Source of the DNA: Hydractinia symbiolongicarpus | Lineage: Eukaryota; Cnidaria; Hydrozoa; Anthoathecata; Hydractiniidae | Reading direction: 5' to 3' | Assembly (NCBI RefSeq): GCF_029227915.1 | Contig: NC_079884.1 | Coordinates: 10,540,001 to 10,604,000, forward strand | Length of the DNA stretch: 64,000 nt | Part shown: piece by piece, positions 45,825 through 61,000 of the stretch | Layout: each line of letters begins with the position of its first letter | Position numbering within the stretch: position 1 is the stretch's first letter | Notes under the pieces: generated by a model | What the model was told of the DNA's origin: nothing | What the model saw: the letters and a program-made list of their open reading frames with translations, nothing else | Databases searched by the model: none | Made by a program: the position numbers and the translations under genes

Positions 45825-46080
45825 AAGTGGGACAGTAAATTAAACTTGTTTTTTGAATGTGTTATGTCTACATAAAGTGAGGCAGCAAATTAAATTTATT
45901 TGTTGCCTGTGTTTGCTCTTCATAAGTGGGAAAGTGAAATTACTTTATTTGGCTGCTTGTGTGTTAGCTAGCTAATAGTTAGCTATCTAGCTAGCCATGT
46001 CTTTTTTCATAACCAGGGCAACAAATTGAATTTGTTTTGTTTTGCTGCTTGTGTTGTCTGGGTTTAGTGGGGCATACAAA
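45825..46080. repeat. Diverged repeats with AAGTGGG.CAG.AAATT phrase
   Basis: The phrase AAGTGGGACAGTAAATTAAA and its variants (AAGTGAGGCAGCAAATTAAA, AAGTGGGAAAGTGAAATT, GGGCAACAAATTGAATTTG), each followed by a GCTGCTTGTGTT-type block, occur four times about 60-120 bases apart. A fifth relative is at 41614-41660. Confidence 0.55.
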
Positions 46081-46837
46081 ATCAGTTTTAAAAATTATTT
46101 GCGTCAAAAGTAAAGCAAAATAAATCGCATCAAAATAAACGAGAGAATAAAAATAAGCAGGAAAAAAGTTACCTCACACGTGTTCTGTTCCGTCCGCCAT
46201 ATAAATTTGGCTCGGTGCTACAGCTTTACCAAATTACTGTTTTTGTTACCAGCTTTGATTCAATATGGGTCAGTGATCACCAGCACGTTTTTAGATAGGC
46301 CGCATACATCATTTTGATTTCAGAAAAGTTTTGAAGATTTATTTATTTTGTCTTGTCTTGTGAGATCTAAACTCAGATGTCTGGAGAAATAATATATTTT
46401 TATCCGCCTGTGTTTATTCCTATTATTTCATGTTTTTATGAAATGTAGATGCTTTTAAGCAGGATGAAATAGATTGTTCTGAGCATGTTTGTTCTGAGCT
46501 TGAATCTGCTTTTGAACGCAGCAAACAATTATTTTAACAACAATCATTTTATATCAATATACAAAGGGTTGTGGAGCGGGAAAAGTTCCTCTATGTTCAC
46601 AAGCGAAAATTTTTATAGAGATTTACAAGTCTTCGCAACTGATCTCATTATTCATTTAGTTTTTTAAAAAGAACGAAACACAAATTGCCAATATCAACAC
46701 TTATATATTGGTAGATAACCAGAGCAAACTACAACAACATGTTCGCTCGAACAAACTTAAACTAAACCAATTTGATTGTTCAATGTATATACGATGGGGA
46801 AAGCGAGAGGGAATAACACACTGATTTTCACGCACAA
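46081..46837. other. No gene seen
   Basis: AT-rich spacer. On the minus strand ATGGCGGACGGAACAGAACA (46200-46181) is followed by a possible donor, but it leads to no exon I can support. Confidence 0.25.
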
Positions 46838-47490
46838 CGCTGCCCTGATTATGCACGGCAGCTTGTCCCGGTTAAGAACAGGACGGAAAATACATAATCA
46901 GGGCAACATAATCAGGACAGGCTAGCTTATTACTTACCACAATTTAAAAAATATTTGACACTTATAAAACGAACATAATCGGGGCAGGCCTGCTTATGTA
47001 CAACACTTTTATATTATTTCTCACTTATAGAACTAAAACTTCCGAGAACAATGTGTGGTTGGGAAAATCAAAACAGATTGTAAATAACTATTAATTCACC
47101 CTTTGATCAGTTGTGCTCCAATGTAATAGAGGTTTGAACATTTACAAATTATCATGTTTAACATGATAAATGGGAGGGAAAAACAACACAGATTCGAGTT
47201 TCAGAGTCAAAACCACTTTTGCAAACGAAATACACAGCTTTAAAATTAATTATTTGGTATAAAAGGTGTTTAAAAACATAAAATAAACTTCCCCGGGTAC
47301 ATAAAACACGAAATCCATCATTCTGTGACAATAATTTGTGAATGTTTCATTCACAAAAGTTTGAAGAAAATGCCAATTACAGTCTGCCGGGCCAGCGTTC
47401 ATAATCCGGTCACCACAACATTATCAGGGCAAAAAAACATAATCGGGCCAAGCGTACATAACCTGGTCGTCCTGTTTATGAATTTTTGCA
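46838..47490. repeat. Cluster of CATAATC(A/G)GGGC phrases in both orientations
   Basis: GCCCTGATTATG at about 46852 is answered by CATAATCAGGGCA at 46893. Further CATAATC-(A/C)GG phrases lie at 46909, 46975, 47400, 47447 and relatives at 47423 and 47458. The block may be a decayed foldback transposon, but no clean ends are visible. Confidence 0.4.
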
Positions 47491-50400
47491 ATTCAGGCAG
47501 AACACAACCTCTCACCAGGGCTCTTTTTTAACTTTTTGGTAATGGTTGTTCTCCAGGTTTTCTTTTTACAATGAGAGTGGAGGTGCAGATCACTTACAAG
47601 TAGAAGTTATTAAAAATCGTAAATCTAATATAAAAGCCTTCGTTTTACCTACATAATTGCTTTTTTTCGTCTTCCATGTTTTTCGTTTAAGAATTTAAGC
47701 ATTTATTTTTTGAACTATTTACTCTGGGCGCGCATTTAGACTAAACTTAGATTGAAATTATTTCGTCACAAAGTGCTTTATAAAAAGTTTGCAGAATAAG
47801 CATTATAGTACCCAGAGCTATTTGCTATAAACATTGAAAAACATTTTTTATGTTGTTAACAACAATAGCAATATCAAGAAGAATGTAGTACACATTAAAC
47901 GCAGTGCAGTGATTTGATGAACATTCAAAAGTTACAACATAACTGATAAACACTGTTTTGAGTTTGATTTCTTTGATATGTTTTCATTAGTCAATGCCAA
48001 CAACATTAAACTACCCTGCCTGCTTTGACTTTTGTCCGTTATCAATCAATACAGTAAAAATGGCATTCTATTTGTTCGCTAAATTAAGTTAAATTACAAA
48101 ACAAAGAGGGTAAAGAAAAGGGAGTTTTAAATATTTACTTTACCAGCAAGCATTTTAAAGTTTTTTACAATATTTCTTAAAGAATATTTCTATACTAAAA
48201 TTATCTATTGCTCGTCGTTTTGTAGGTACTGGTTGAATAATCTAAAATATAAAAGATATTTTTATTGTAGTGAAAAGAGAAATAAAAGCACAGAAGTTTG
48301 TTGGAGAAATTTGTTAGCTAGTAGCTATAAAAAAAAAACAATTTAAAAAAAGTTAGTTCTTCACCTAAGAAAGTTAAAGTAATATTGTTACAGAGTTCAT
48401 TTCTTCTTTTTCCCTCTTTGAAAATACAGACTGTTTTTTCTGAAACTTAATTCAAGGAGCCATCATAAACTTGCAAAAATGATATAAACTTTATCAATAT
48501 TCTTTTATTTTCCTCTGCAATGTCAGCTGTTAGGGGTGCCTTTTATACTTCATACTTGTCACATATATCATTTGGACATCATTTTTAAAAACTCCTGACC
48601 TCTCATAAATACCAAAACAAGAGCCACAACCTTAGAATTTGCTTGTTATGGAGCATAAAGTGCAAGAAACATGTGTTACCCAGGCAGTCAATATTATATC
48701 AGTAACTTTAAGTTTGGCAAAAAAGATTAGCCTAATAACAGCCCTAATCAGTAAATCCTGTGGTGTGTTATTTGTCACGGTCATAAAACCCACCTTGCTG
48801 CCAGACTGACTAAAACAGGGAAATATGTCTCTTGTTCTTCTAATTTGAACTATCCATCTGGATTGAGTTTTTCGCGAGTAGCACTGGAAACAAAAATAAA
48901 AGAGACAACACTTGACCAAAACCTTACTATAATACATCCATGATGATGAAGTTCTCATTTCTGATACACAAGCTTTAACTCATAATAATTAAGATCAGGA
49001 TTTACTATCTTTTTAATTCTTTTTGCACTGCCTTTATGCACCTGTTGAATCCGGAATTAAATTGAGTACCGTATATTCCAGTATATAAATCGCGGGTTAT
49101 AAATTGATTTTTACGACTTCAACTGTTGGTGCGGGTTATGTGATATGTGATTTATTGTAAAATTTAAAGTTTATACATTCAATGAAGAAAATAGTACCAA
49201 CAGGATAAAATGCATACAATAATATAACTGCATGCTCGATCCTATACCTATGTAACCTTACTTCAACCACGTAATTTAATTTTTTTCACACGGTGAAATT
49301 GCTTTAAATTTTTATTGCTTGCCAGTATAATAATATAATATTAAGAGCTCTCTCTGAAACACAATTCTAGAGATCATTTTTCTTTTGTGTTGAATGTAAT
49401 TCTAATCTATTTATATCTTTGCAATAACATTGAGCACATTGAAATGATTTGATTCAGGTAATAGAGCAGTATAGTAGGTATCATTTTTAGGTTAACTTGA
49501 TATGTATTTCACAACCTAGTGCCCAGGACTTAATTAATAATTCCTGTTGAAAATATTGAAAAATGTTAAAATTAAATGCATAGATGATAATTTTTTTATC
49601 TTCACTACCTTCAAGCAACAGGTGGCCACTGAAAATATCAAAAATAAATATAAAATTCAATTAATAAGACACACCCAACTATCTCCTCCCCATTTATGCC
49701 ATTTATTTTATCATGATAAAAATATTTACCCGGTTCTTCAGTTGAAGAGACGGTACTGGTTCTTTGACTAAAGCAACAGTACCGGTTCTTTAGCCGTGCT
49801 GTAAACATATATTTAATAAAGTCACACAACTCTGTAATTCTTCAAAGGTTGCCTTTTTCAACTTTGATCTGTTTAAAATAATATATTCACATCTGAGTTT
49901 CTCATCAGCACAACTTCTAAAATACATGCAGAGAATTTTCATTCATCATTTTTTTAGTAGGACTTTTTCATAGAAGCTTAATGTTGCATCAAGTCCAATT
50001 AAGCAATATGGCACTGAAGTAAGAAAGCTCCATGGTGGTAACAGCAAACGCAATTACTCAGGGCAACCTTGTCCGTACAGCGCATTCTCTGAAGCAAAAG
50101 GGGAAAGAAAAATATACTTGGTATCTTACTGTTATTATAGGCATTAATGTTGTAAAACATACACATAATAAACAATGAATAGTAATATATTAATAGAAAT
50201 AATATAAATCAGTCAAATCATTTTGCTTTATTCAGGATTTCTGGAAGTGGTTCAACAAAAATTTAATTGTTTCCCAGTCTGGTCCCTAAAATTGAAAATT
50301 AAAAGGCTGCAAAAAAAATGAGTTTTGAAATCAATTGCAACATTAAAGTGTCAGAAGAGAATCCTTGGTTATGGTCCCTGTTAGTAATTGATGATAAGAT

Positions 50401-51460
50401 GATTATATATTTTTAAATCCAAGAGCAAAATTTTACGTCTTTGTTGACTTTACAGATTTGATTTTTCTATGAGAAACAAAGAATCTTCTTTATATAAACA
50501 AGTTTTCCCTAACCAGAGTAATTAATTTCCCTTCATTTATGAAACTTGCAAGCATAAAAACTTTTCTCTAATGCTCCTTTTTTTTACTTGAACTGCAAAA
50601 TTAAAATGTTTTGACAAGAAAACACAAAATTAAAATAATCATGAAATGTTCATTAAATAAAGTACTTTTTACTGTAAATATATATTCATGAATAAAATTA
50701 GCATGTTTACAATTTTAAAATGGTTTAGCGTAATTTGATACACTCTTGCATGGTCCTAAAATCAGCCGTTTGGTAATTAATGCTTGACAAAGCTCTTTTG
50801 TTTCACACTTTTTTGTCAAGTTTTCCAATTTTTCTGTAAAAGAAAAATGAAAAAGGCCAACCCAAAACTCACATGTGACATCTTTTCACCAAGACAGCGT
50901 TTTCTTCATATAGTTATGACTGAACACTAATGTTTGCATAGCTCAACATCATCACCCTAAATGTTAATATGCCGAAAATACGATTGCTTAATACACCTCT
51001 AATTTTAGGTTAAAAGGTATAAAATTTTGAATATTAAGACAAAACTACAGTATTATTTTTGTTCTGAATATGAAAAGCTCTCCAATGGCATCTAAAATGA
51101 ATTATTTGAATATTATCACAGTGTAAAGAAAGAAAGTACAAGGAAAGCATGAAAATTAACTTTTTGTTATAAATTCTAAAGTAGTTTTTTGACCCGTAAT
51201 GCCATTGCATGCACTTCAATAATCTAAATAATAACATCATTTTTGTATTGTAGTGAAGCACTGTTGTGTTTTGTATTAGTCCCAGTCCTGTCTTTGTACT
51301 TTGTCCTATTTGTGATGTCCTGTTTCTTAGGTGCTCACCACTTTCATTTAAGCTATTTTGCTTTGTGGTGATTCTTTCAATAGACTTATTTACAATCAAC
51401 ACTTATAAAATCATTTTTCTATAAAATCATGCACTTTTTGTCTATTGATGAATAAATTAT
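47491..51460. other. About 4 kb without a supported gene
   Basis: Very AT-rich intergenic or TAF2 intron-1 sequence. A stretch at 49070-49140 contains CCGTATATTCCAGTATATAA and two copies of GCGGGTTAT, a style seen in dispersed repeats. At 49750-49790 the phrase GGTAC(T/C)GGTTCTTT occurs twice. The first TAF2 exon with the start codon must lie somewhere in this region or further left but could not be found. Confidence 0.3.
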
Positions 51461-51544
51461 CACTCACTCACTCACTCACTCACTCACTCACTCACTCACT
51501 CACTCACTCACTCACTCACTCACTCACTCACACACTCACTCACT
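51461..51544. repeat. (CACT)n microsatellite
   Basis: About 20 tandem CACT units with a single change (CACACACT near 51530). Confidence 0.97.
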
Positions 51545-52069
51545 TACATGAACTTGCCTCTACCTATTATTACCTTTAGATTAAATATGAAAACATAACA
51601 ATTTAGAAATGAAGAAAAATCACACTGGCAATAAAGAATATAAATTATAAGTGATTTTTTTATTTACATTTGTACATATGTATTTATAGGTTGTCTAGTC
51701 AGAAAAGCAAAAAAAATAAGTTTAAGTATTTATTTGTTACCTTCACTAGGTATAATGTGAAACGCTAATCATAGTACTGTGCTGATCATAATTTCTTGTA
51801 CAACAGTTTAAGTCAACAAGGTCTAACAACTTTCAACAGCACGTTGAAATCTTTAGAATAACTTTTTAATTCACGTCAGCACTCAACAATTTCCAACTTC
51901 AATGCTTACAAGTTACCAAGACAGTCATAATATATCAGCAATATTTTGCTGATGTAAAAAAAATTAATTACAATAGGTGTGGCTTTAGCAACATAACAAC
52001 AAAATACATGTTATTTTTGATGTTATACAGTGAATATTTTTTGTTCTTATATGTCTATATTTATCTTAG
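51545..52069. other. Presumed TAF2 intron 1; nothing else seen
   Basis: AT-rich sequence ending in the acceptor TTATCTTAG before the first recognised TAF2 exon. Confidence 0.45.
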
Positions 52070-55000
52070 CACGATTCACCAAATCTTATGCATAACCTCT
52101 ATCGACTTTCAAAGAAGAACTATATATGTAAGTTATATAAGTATTCATGTGCCATTGTTTAAACATTTTAAAATAATTACCACATAAAATATTTTCTTAT
52201 TAGAAGAGGCAATACTTTTTATTGTGTTGACATGCTCTCAATATCTGTCACTCTCTCTTTGTATTTATTTGTATATTAAAACATTTTTTGAATTGCAGGG
52301 ATTTGTGGAGCTGCATATCTTACCACTTGTTCCAGTATTAAGTAGAATCAAGTTAAACTGCAAACAATGTAGTATCTTTTCATAATTTGTACAAGATATT
52401 TATTTATAATTCCGGTGTAGTTTATGCCTGCAGTCTAAAGTATATTCTATTTTTTTAATGTCTTATGGTTACGTTCTTTACCAAACTAACACCATATTTT
52501 TTTTAGCTTTCTATGTATGCATCTCACATATTGTTCAAACGTTTTCTTAATATGCAAAGGAATTTATAGAGTTTGTGTGAAGGGGTCAGGCTTGGAATCA
52601 TGGCTGGAAGCGGCATTTTTAACTGATGATCCTGGTAATAATGTGTGTCCAGATGGAAGAAAGTAAGCTTTTCTGTGTCACAAACTATTTTAATATAATT
52701 TTCTTACAATTCCAACTTTTTTTTCCTTATAAAGGAGTATATCAAACAGTCAAAAAAGTTGGCACTTCTTAAAAAAGTGATGTGACTAAGCCTTTCTAAT
52801 TCAGCATTTGCCAACGCAAATGCTGACGTGTTAATAAAGAAGACAGTCAAATAACACTTTGGAAATGTTTTACTGGAATAAAAAAAGTTTGAATTAGAGC
52901 AGCTGTGAGATTTTTCTTTGCCACCAGATGTGATTTAATCGTTGGCACAAGAATCGACTTATTTTTATCAAATCTTATTTTTACTTTTTTGCGTTTATAC
53001 GAAGTTGTATGCAATGCAAATTCTTGGTCTTGACGTTTATAGTCATAAATTGAAATATCTATCTCAGTTCTACTGGATATATTTGCATTGCATTCAGCCT
53101 TGACCCATTGTAAAATGGTTTAATAAAAATTATCTTTTAATGTTTTTTTAGGAGGAACTTGGATTATTTTTCTAACAGTTTACAAAATGCAGTGTATCAA
53201 ACAGAACCTGACAATAACAATGGAGAGATAACTGTCAGGTTGCCAAGTGAAACCATGCCTCTGGTTGAAGGTAAAATCAGTTATTTTGTATTGAATCATA
53301 CATGAATAATATGCACTCCTCAAAACTAGAATTGTGTAATGATATTCAAGCCACATTTCTTTGAGAATTTTTATTTCGATAAGGTTTAAGGAAACTTGAT
53401 CTTTATAGAAATTTCATTTTTTTAAATATTCATGAGCTCATTATATACTTGCTTTACTTGCAGTTGCTAGTACACCATTTCTTAATTCAGTTTAGCATGT
53501 CGGCCTTTTATTTTTTTTAGAAAAGAAGATGTTACGTCTAAGCATTGAATTTATTTTGGATAAACCATCTAGTGGTGTTCATTTTGTTGTACCAAATGGA
53601 AATGGATCTTTTGTTGAAGTATCAAACTGATTCATTTTTTTTTGTCTTTATAAACCTTTCACTTTGGGAAATCCTAAAAACTAGGGAAAACTTTAATGCA
53701 TTGTTTTTAGAGAAGCTGTCATATGTATAGTTACAAATGGGGAAACTCTAGCAGGTTAGTAATTTTCTTATAGCAAATTGTAGAAAGATAATTACTTACT
53801 TAGCAATTTTTATCAAGGAACGAGTAGCTAGTTATGAGTAGTTTTCTATTTATTTTCTTACATGTTTTAACACACAATTCAATTTTAAAAGTAAAATCAG
53901 TAACAGGAGAATTGTTATCAAATTTTTTGCATTATTTTTTTTCTCTGCACACTTTTAACAACTAAGATGAGATTTCCTAAAGACACTAGCCTTGTATTTT
54001 ATTATTGCTTTACAGGCTTTGGTTCCCTTGCATTGATTCATTCAGTGAGATTTGCACTTGGAAAATAGAAGTCACTGTGGATACTGGTATGACAGTAATA
54101 TGCCCTGGGGAATTGGCTGAAAAAGTATGTTAAAACCATCTATATTTTAAAGTTTTTTTATTGTTTTTTTATGGCTTGAAACAAAAAAGCTCTGTCGAAA
54201 TCTAGATAGCCTTGAGTAAATCTTTATAGAACACCTTGAACATTTTTTGTTGTATAAATTTTTCAAATTTCACACAAATTTAAAATCTGCTGATTGTCAA
54301 ATTGAAAATCTCAAAGAATTACTAATTTCAGTAATGGAAGGGTTTGTTTTTTAAATTAAGAATCAACACCTCATTATATGTGTCACATATACCTTATCAC
54401 AATTGCTAATATCCGGGACAAAGGTATTGGGATGTATTCCAAACTTAAATACTTAAAATACTTGTTTTTTTTTACATTAGCTAAATTTCTTTAAACAGAG
54501 AATAGACATTATTTTGTACTGTGTGTAGATGCTTAGTCGATTTCCCAATTGGATTTAGTTTTGCAGCCCTTGCTTAGTCTAAATTATCATAATATTGAAT
54601 CAAGAAGTTACTATTTACTTTTGAGGCTCTACCACAACCTAGATTTAAGTAACAGTAAGATTGCTTTCCTAGATATACACCCCGGATGAACAGCGAGTGA
54701 CACATCATTTCACGCAAACAATTCCAACTTCAGCTTGTAATATAGGAATTGCAGTGGGGTTTGTTTAGTTGCATATAGTTGTATTGTGATAATATATTTC
54801 ACAAGTTACTGAGTAGTGCAATTCTATTCATTTTCTTCTCAGGCCATTTGAAATTTGCCCTGACCAAGAGATGCCCGATGTTACATATTTTGTTTTACCA
54901 GGATTAAAATCATTAGTGAAGAATACTGTTTCTTTTCTAAATGATGTAAGTAGTTTCTGTAATAATAACAATGTTATTTTTGTGTGAATATAGATATATG

Positions 55001-58000
55001 AATATACATAATAATGATAATAATTTTTTTAATTTTTTGCTGTCATTATTTTGAATTTAATGTTTATTCATTAGGCTTTCGAGTTTTTTGAGGAAAGTTT
55101 GAACACACAATATCCATATTCTACATTTAAACTTGTCTTTGTTGATGAAGCATTTGAATCATGTCAATCATTTGCATCAATGGGAATACTAAAGTAAGTT
55201 GTTGTATTGTATATATATTTGTATTTGAAGCACTCTTCTGCATTACTATTACAATCAAGGTTTACAATATTTTTATTTTTATATTTCTTTTTTAGTACAA
55301 ATTTACTTCATCCGTCATCAATTATTGAGCAACCCTTTACAACCAGGCGTATCATTGTTGAATGTTTAGCAGAACAATTTTTTGGAATGTTTGTATCTTT
55401 GCATTCATGGTATGTTATGCATTGACCTTAGGATTAATTTTATAGCAGTTGAAACATGACAAAAGTGCTTTATTGACCTTTATTGATTGGGTGGAAGTGA
55501 CTTGAGGTGGGGGCAGAACAATGTCTTTTTAATGCACTGCTGTTAAGGGGAAATAATTTCTCTTTCGCCTCTGAAAGTCCAGGATAGGTCAGGGAATCTG
55601 CTTTGTGAAAAGTGCTGTGAAACCTATTCATTTAATTATGATAACCAAGAAAAGAACAGCTAATTATATTGTAAAATTTTTTCCCAGGGCAGATATTTGG
55701 TTGCTGCGAGGTATTGCATTATACCTGACTGGAATGTTTATCAAAAAAATGTTTGGTAATAATGAATATAGAGATTGGTTACACAAGGTATATCTCGACA
55801 GTTGTATTGCATGTTTATTATTATGGTTGTGTTGCCTAATTCTGCTACAAAGTACACATTTAGAAAAAGTACACTTTTAGAAAAGATTAGCAAATGTGAT
55901 TAAAAACACAATATTGCGTAGTGCTTACAGGAAAAATTAAATTCTGACGAAGGCAACCACAGTCCAATTTATTGTAGTTGTATTTGTTGTGATATTGTTG
56001 CATTTTAAAAAAAAATTCTTGCCTTATAGGAGCTGGAGCTCTTGTGTAATTATGAATTAGACGGACCTGGCTTACCACCTTTGTACCCATTCCCACTGGC
56101 AGCGATTCCACTTGATAGTAAAATGGAAGTAAAAACAGATCCAGTCATTCCACCACAGATGGCCATACTCCAACAACATCCTCATTTGATCTCTTATAAA
56201 CAGTACGAGATGCTTAAAACAAAAAGCCATCTGGTCATGCGTATGATGGAGTTGCGTATTGGCCAAGACCTTCTGTTACAAGCATGTAATAAAGTGCTGT
56301 CACTTGCTTCTTCGGCTGCAGCCAAGAGAAGTGATAGCACTCTATGGTGCAATATGCTGCTGTCCACCACAGGTTTTTTGAAAACCATATCTACCGTTTC
56401 TGGAAAAGATATTAATATATTTGTAGATCAGTGGATGTATCCTTTTAGAGAAAGTCTTACCCACACTGTCCTAAGTCAGTCATGTAACAGATTAAAACAA
56501 AAAGTTGTTGGCATGTGAAGGCGTAGTAACAACTCGTTTTAATAGGGTGTTGTGTGGAGCCATTTATCTAGTTTATGAAGTCATTATTAAAAGGATACAA
56601 AAAAAAGGCTTTCATAACACACAAGAAAATATAAAAGTGGGCCACCTAAAACCATCTTTTTTGTTTCAATTTACATAAACAATGTACTTTCGACCTTCTT
56701 GTATATTTCACAGTAAATCAGCAAAACCTGACAGTATCTGTTTGATATTAAAAATAGAATAATTAGTTAGTTCAAAACTACACTGCTCAATCAATTGGTT
56801 TTAAATTATTCATGGTGTTTTAAGTCTTAGCTTTTGGTATTTAGTAAAACCACCTTGTACTAAATTACCATCAGGAGAAATTTACTTGGTTTAGATTTTT
56901 CTTAACTTGTTCTATCGTGAAGATGTCACACTGGTGTTGCTAAATTCAACGCATCGTTCAGTTTTAACCGCAAAAGAAATATTGTTGAGCTTGAGATAAC
57001 ACAGTATTGTGGCAAGGGATGTCAAAAATATGTGGTAAGTTTCACAAACCAAACTTTTTTTAAGAATAATTAAAATTTATTTAAAAACCTTTTAAACTTT
57101 AGTGAGTAAACTTATAGATCTACATTAAAAGTACTGTTACTTACAAAATTATGCTGAAACAGATGCTATGGGGCAATCACCCTACATTTTAGAGGCAACA
57201 TTGCTTAGTGTGTCTAAAATTTAATGATGTGTTTTACAACTTTACACCAGCTGTCAACATCGCGCATTCAGTATCACAACACAACTGGAGAGACCTTTAT
57301 GCAAATTATCAGTTTATCTTTTATTATAAACTGTACAACCTGAAGCTAGTCTTTTAAGTAATAAGCCTTGTTTTATAGTTCCAGTTAAATTTGCATGCAC
57401 ACAAAAGATCTTTAATCGTTTTTTAACATTTAAGTGTCAAATGTTGCACTAAATATTGAGAAAAAACTGAAAAGCTTTATAGGATTTTCCTCAGTTTTTT
57501 GTGTATGTATTTGAATTCTCAAACAGGGTCCTTTGATCGTTTGCATACAAGAATTGGATGGTTCGTTTTCACATACTGTACAAGTTGAAGATACGACCAG
57601 TCACCATGAATTACCTTGCCATTCAAAAAGTAGACGAAACAAGAAGAAGAAGATCCCATTAATAACAGGAGAAGAAGTGGATATGGACCTTAGTGCAACT
57701 TTTGACACAGATTCCCCAGTGCTATGGATCAGGATAGATCCAGATATGACCTGGCCACGCCTTGTATCGTTACAACAACCGGATTATATGTGGCAGTATC
57801 AGTTGAGATATGAAAGAGATGTGACATCACAAGTCGAGGTATGATACTTCAACACGTGATTGGCGTTGATATAGGCCTGTTTTATGTTTTGAGTTGTCAG
57901 GTACAACTTAAAACATTCGAAACAGCAGCTGCATGACATTCAACTTTATAAATAACTTTAAACTTACTAGCCTAATATTCACAAAATTTACACGAAATGC

Positions 58001-61000
58001 ATTCATTAATTGTTTTATAAATAAGACCATAAAATCAGATGATAATAATTTATACTTCATTCCGTTATGGTTATGCTGACGTAAAGGTTAAAATTCAATG
58101 TTTAGGCTGTGAGAGCATTGCAACGTTATCCATGTGCTGGCACAAGAAGTGCATTGATAGACATTATCAACCAAAATGAAGCGTTCTACAAAGTGCGAAC
58201 AGAAGCTGCACGTTGTCTGGCTAAGGTAGGTTAAAAATATGTCTAAATTCTTTAAGTCAATGAAGGTAAGTTAATTAGCGCCACATCATTATTTTTGGAA
58301 ATCTTGTTTTAAGGAGTCTGATGACCAATCGTTAAGCACAAAGTTTTTTTAGGTTGGTACAGTGGAAGCAGAAGTATGGGACGGTGAAAATTCAATGATT
58401 GAAATTTTTGAGAAGATGTTTGGCTCCAATGCAGCTCCTCGTATACCTAGATTTAATGATTTTTCTAATTTCATCTCGTATTTCTTACAAAAGGTAATTT
58501 TTCAATTACTAATTTGCTTTAGTTGTTATCATTGTTTATTTCTCTACTTTCAAAATCTTCATTTTTCAAAATCCTTATCCAGTGTTTCTTGAATTTACTT
58601 AAATTGTCTTCGTTACTCTAAAATCACATACATTCTAACCAATATTCTCTAATCCCAAAATCCTGTTTAAAAATAATATTTTAAACGCTGTGTTGTTTTT
58701 GTATCTTAGTGTCTTCCACAAGCAATTGCAACTATGAGGAATGTTCATTCTCAATGCTCTAACAGAGTGATCACGTTCATACTAGACCTTTTAAAGTACA
58801 ATGACAACAGATTTAATCAGGTGTGTGTGTGTGAATCCACTTACATGTATTCAAGCTTGCTTCAGTTGTTGCAATGAAAGAAATGTAAAGTTAGAAAAAC
58901 GAACGAAATGATACCTTGCATTTTATCGTCAACGTCATATAATCAAAATTTGTTTTGTATAACTTTGATGGTAGAAAACGTTTTACAGGACCTTTTTGTG
59001 TGTAGTTTCAACTAACTTAAGATTTATTTAAATTTCTTGTACCTACGTACCTTTTGGTGGGGAAATTCGGTTTCAAAAGGTAAACTGATGTTCACTACAT
59101 GTTATTCTTTTCTCACAGTTTTCTGATGCTCCATACGTGAGTTCATTGATCGATGCGCTCACCACAACTATAGGTCCAGCTATACACTTGGCCTCTTCTG
59201 TGGAGGAGTGAGTATTATATATTTTAAATACATCAAAAAGCGACACTATTACATTCTTGGTACATTTTTATCCAGGATTTCAAACACGCGCCTAATCATA
59301 AAGAAATGCTAGCTATTTTTTTTGCTAAAATCTATTTAGTTAGGAAAATATATTAAAAACCTTTTAGGACTAGTCTCCTTACTTAATGTTTCTTATGAAA
59401 ACACGTGTACACGATAGAGCGTGCGCTCTCCTACATGGTTGATAAACAGTGTATTTGTTTTGTTCTAGGTCAGCTAGATCCAGTCTTCCGCATGACGCAC
59501 ACGCAAAGGTTTGTAATATAACGTTACTCGGGTCAAAAACGACGACTATTTTAAAAGGACCGCAAACACACGTTTTATATCAATGTCAGTGGCGTACACA
59601 TAATTCAGTGTTTAAGTGATGCAACATTTATGAACGTTAGAGTTTAAAAACTCCAAATGCATTGCAAAACAGTATAAGAATATACTTCTTTGTGATCATA
59701 CTTTCTGTTTAATAAATTAATGCAATAATTTAAAAGGAGTTCTCAAAACAAACGTATAAACCTTTTGAACTTTTATATTTTGGTTCTTGAGGGCCATGGC
59801 ACATTTTCATTAGTTGTGAGGGTGCATTAGAAATCGTGAAGTTGAAAAAACGATTTTAATATGTAACGCTTTGTTTTTATCCATGCTTCCCATAGAATAT
59901 ATTAAAAGTGGTTAATCGTCGATTGAATATGGACAAGATATTGCCGTCTTATAGATATTGCATTTCCTCCAGGTAAAAATATAAACTTTACGTTGTCCAT
60001 TTGTATAACCAATTTCGTGCTCGTAAATTATATAAAGATGTGCTTCAAAAGTTTTTTTTTATTTTTGTTTAGTAGTAAGTAGTAAGCGCTCTTGATGATT
60101 TCTCGATTCCAGTAAACTTTTTTTGTTTTTGCATTTTTCAGCTGCTTGAAAGCTATCCGAAGTTTACAAGTCAATGGTCACATCCCAGCTGAATCACAAT
60201 TCTTCAAAAAATTTGCCCAGTAATGTTTCTTTTGTTCTTTTTAAATGTGTGTTGTGGTGTGATAAAGTGGTATTTTATTTCATTTTATTTCTTGCACAGG
60301 TATGGTGTTTTTGAAGACGTCAGAAAAACAGCTCTTCAAATTATGGTGGATTTTACTTTAGGTACCTTTTAACAATTTTTATCATGTTGGAGTATTCGTT
60401 TTTAGTTCGTTCAAACTTCAAACAAAGTCGTAACAATGAACGTCAACGCGCTGTACTTATTCTGTATAGATTAGGATTAAAACACATGTATTGTTTATCA
60501 TGTCTTATCCTGTAATTATATTCTATTGAGAATGTTTGCCCTGATTTTAACTAAGATAAATGGATATTATAATTGGAACATATCTATTGAAACTGAAAGA
60601 GTGCTTATTCGTGCATGTTGCTGTACGCAGTGTAGTGGGTTTAGCTGGCAATTTTGACGGCTACTAATCAAGTTCCACCCGCTGCCACGCAATATGTTAA
60701 CGATGCAAGCACGGTTGCAATATCAACACAAGAATCAGTGTGGCTCTTATGGAAGCTTTAGATGCGCTAAGTCTTTCCTGTTCACTTTTAAGAACTGAAG
60801 TAATGAACTAATTTTAGCAAAGTTGGCCAGTCCTAATATTTTCAAGAAAGTACCTAGTAAATCAAAAGAAAAAAATTAGTGCAAATCATTTTTGAAAAAT
60901 AAAAAAATTTTCCGGAATTTATTTTTCGTGAATTTCGCGAGTTTCTCGATAATTTTCGCAGGAACTAATTTTTTGCAAAATCGTAAACTTGAAATATGAT

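Noticed and set aside
46174-46200. Minus-strand ATGGCGGACGG start followed by a possible GTGTGAG donor
   Set aside because: Looks like a first exon, but no downstream exon on the minus strand could be found and the uninterrupted frame stops at once.
48632-48958. Minus-strand open frame of 108 codons
   Set aside because: No family likeness, no splice context and no good start context; base composition is that of the surroundings.
51461-51544. Regular short repeats considered as a CRISPR array
   Set aside because: It is a plain (CACT)n microsatellite without spacers in a eukaryotic context.
56437-56518. Apparent TAF2 stop at 56518 after a long exon
   Set aside because: Donor GTATCC at 56437 joins in phase to 56923, giving [11 protein letters not shown] as expected for TAF2; the stop is intronic.
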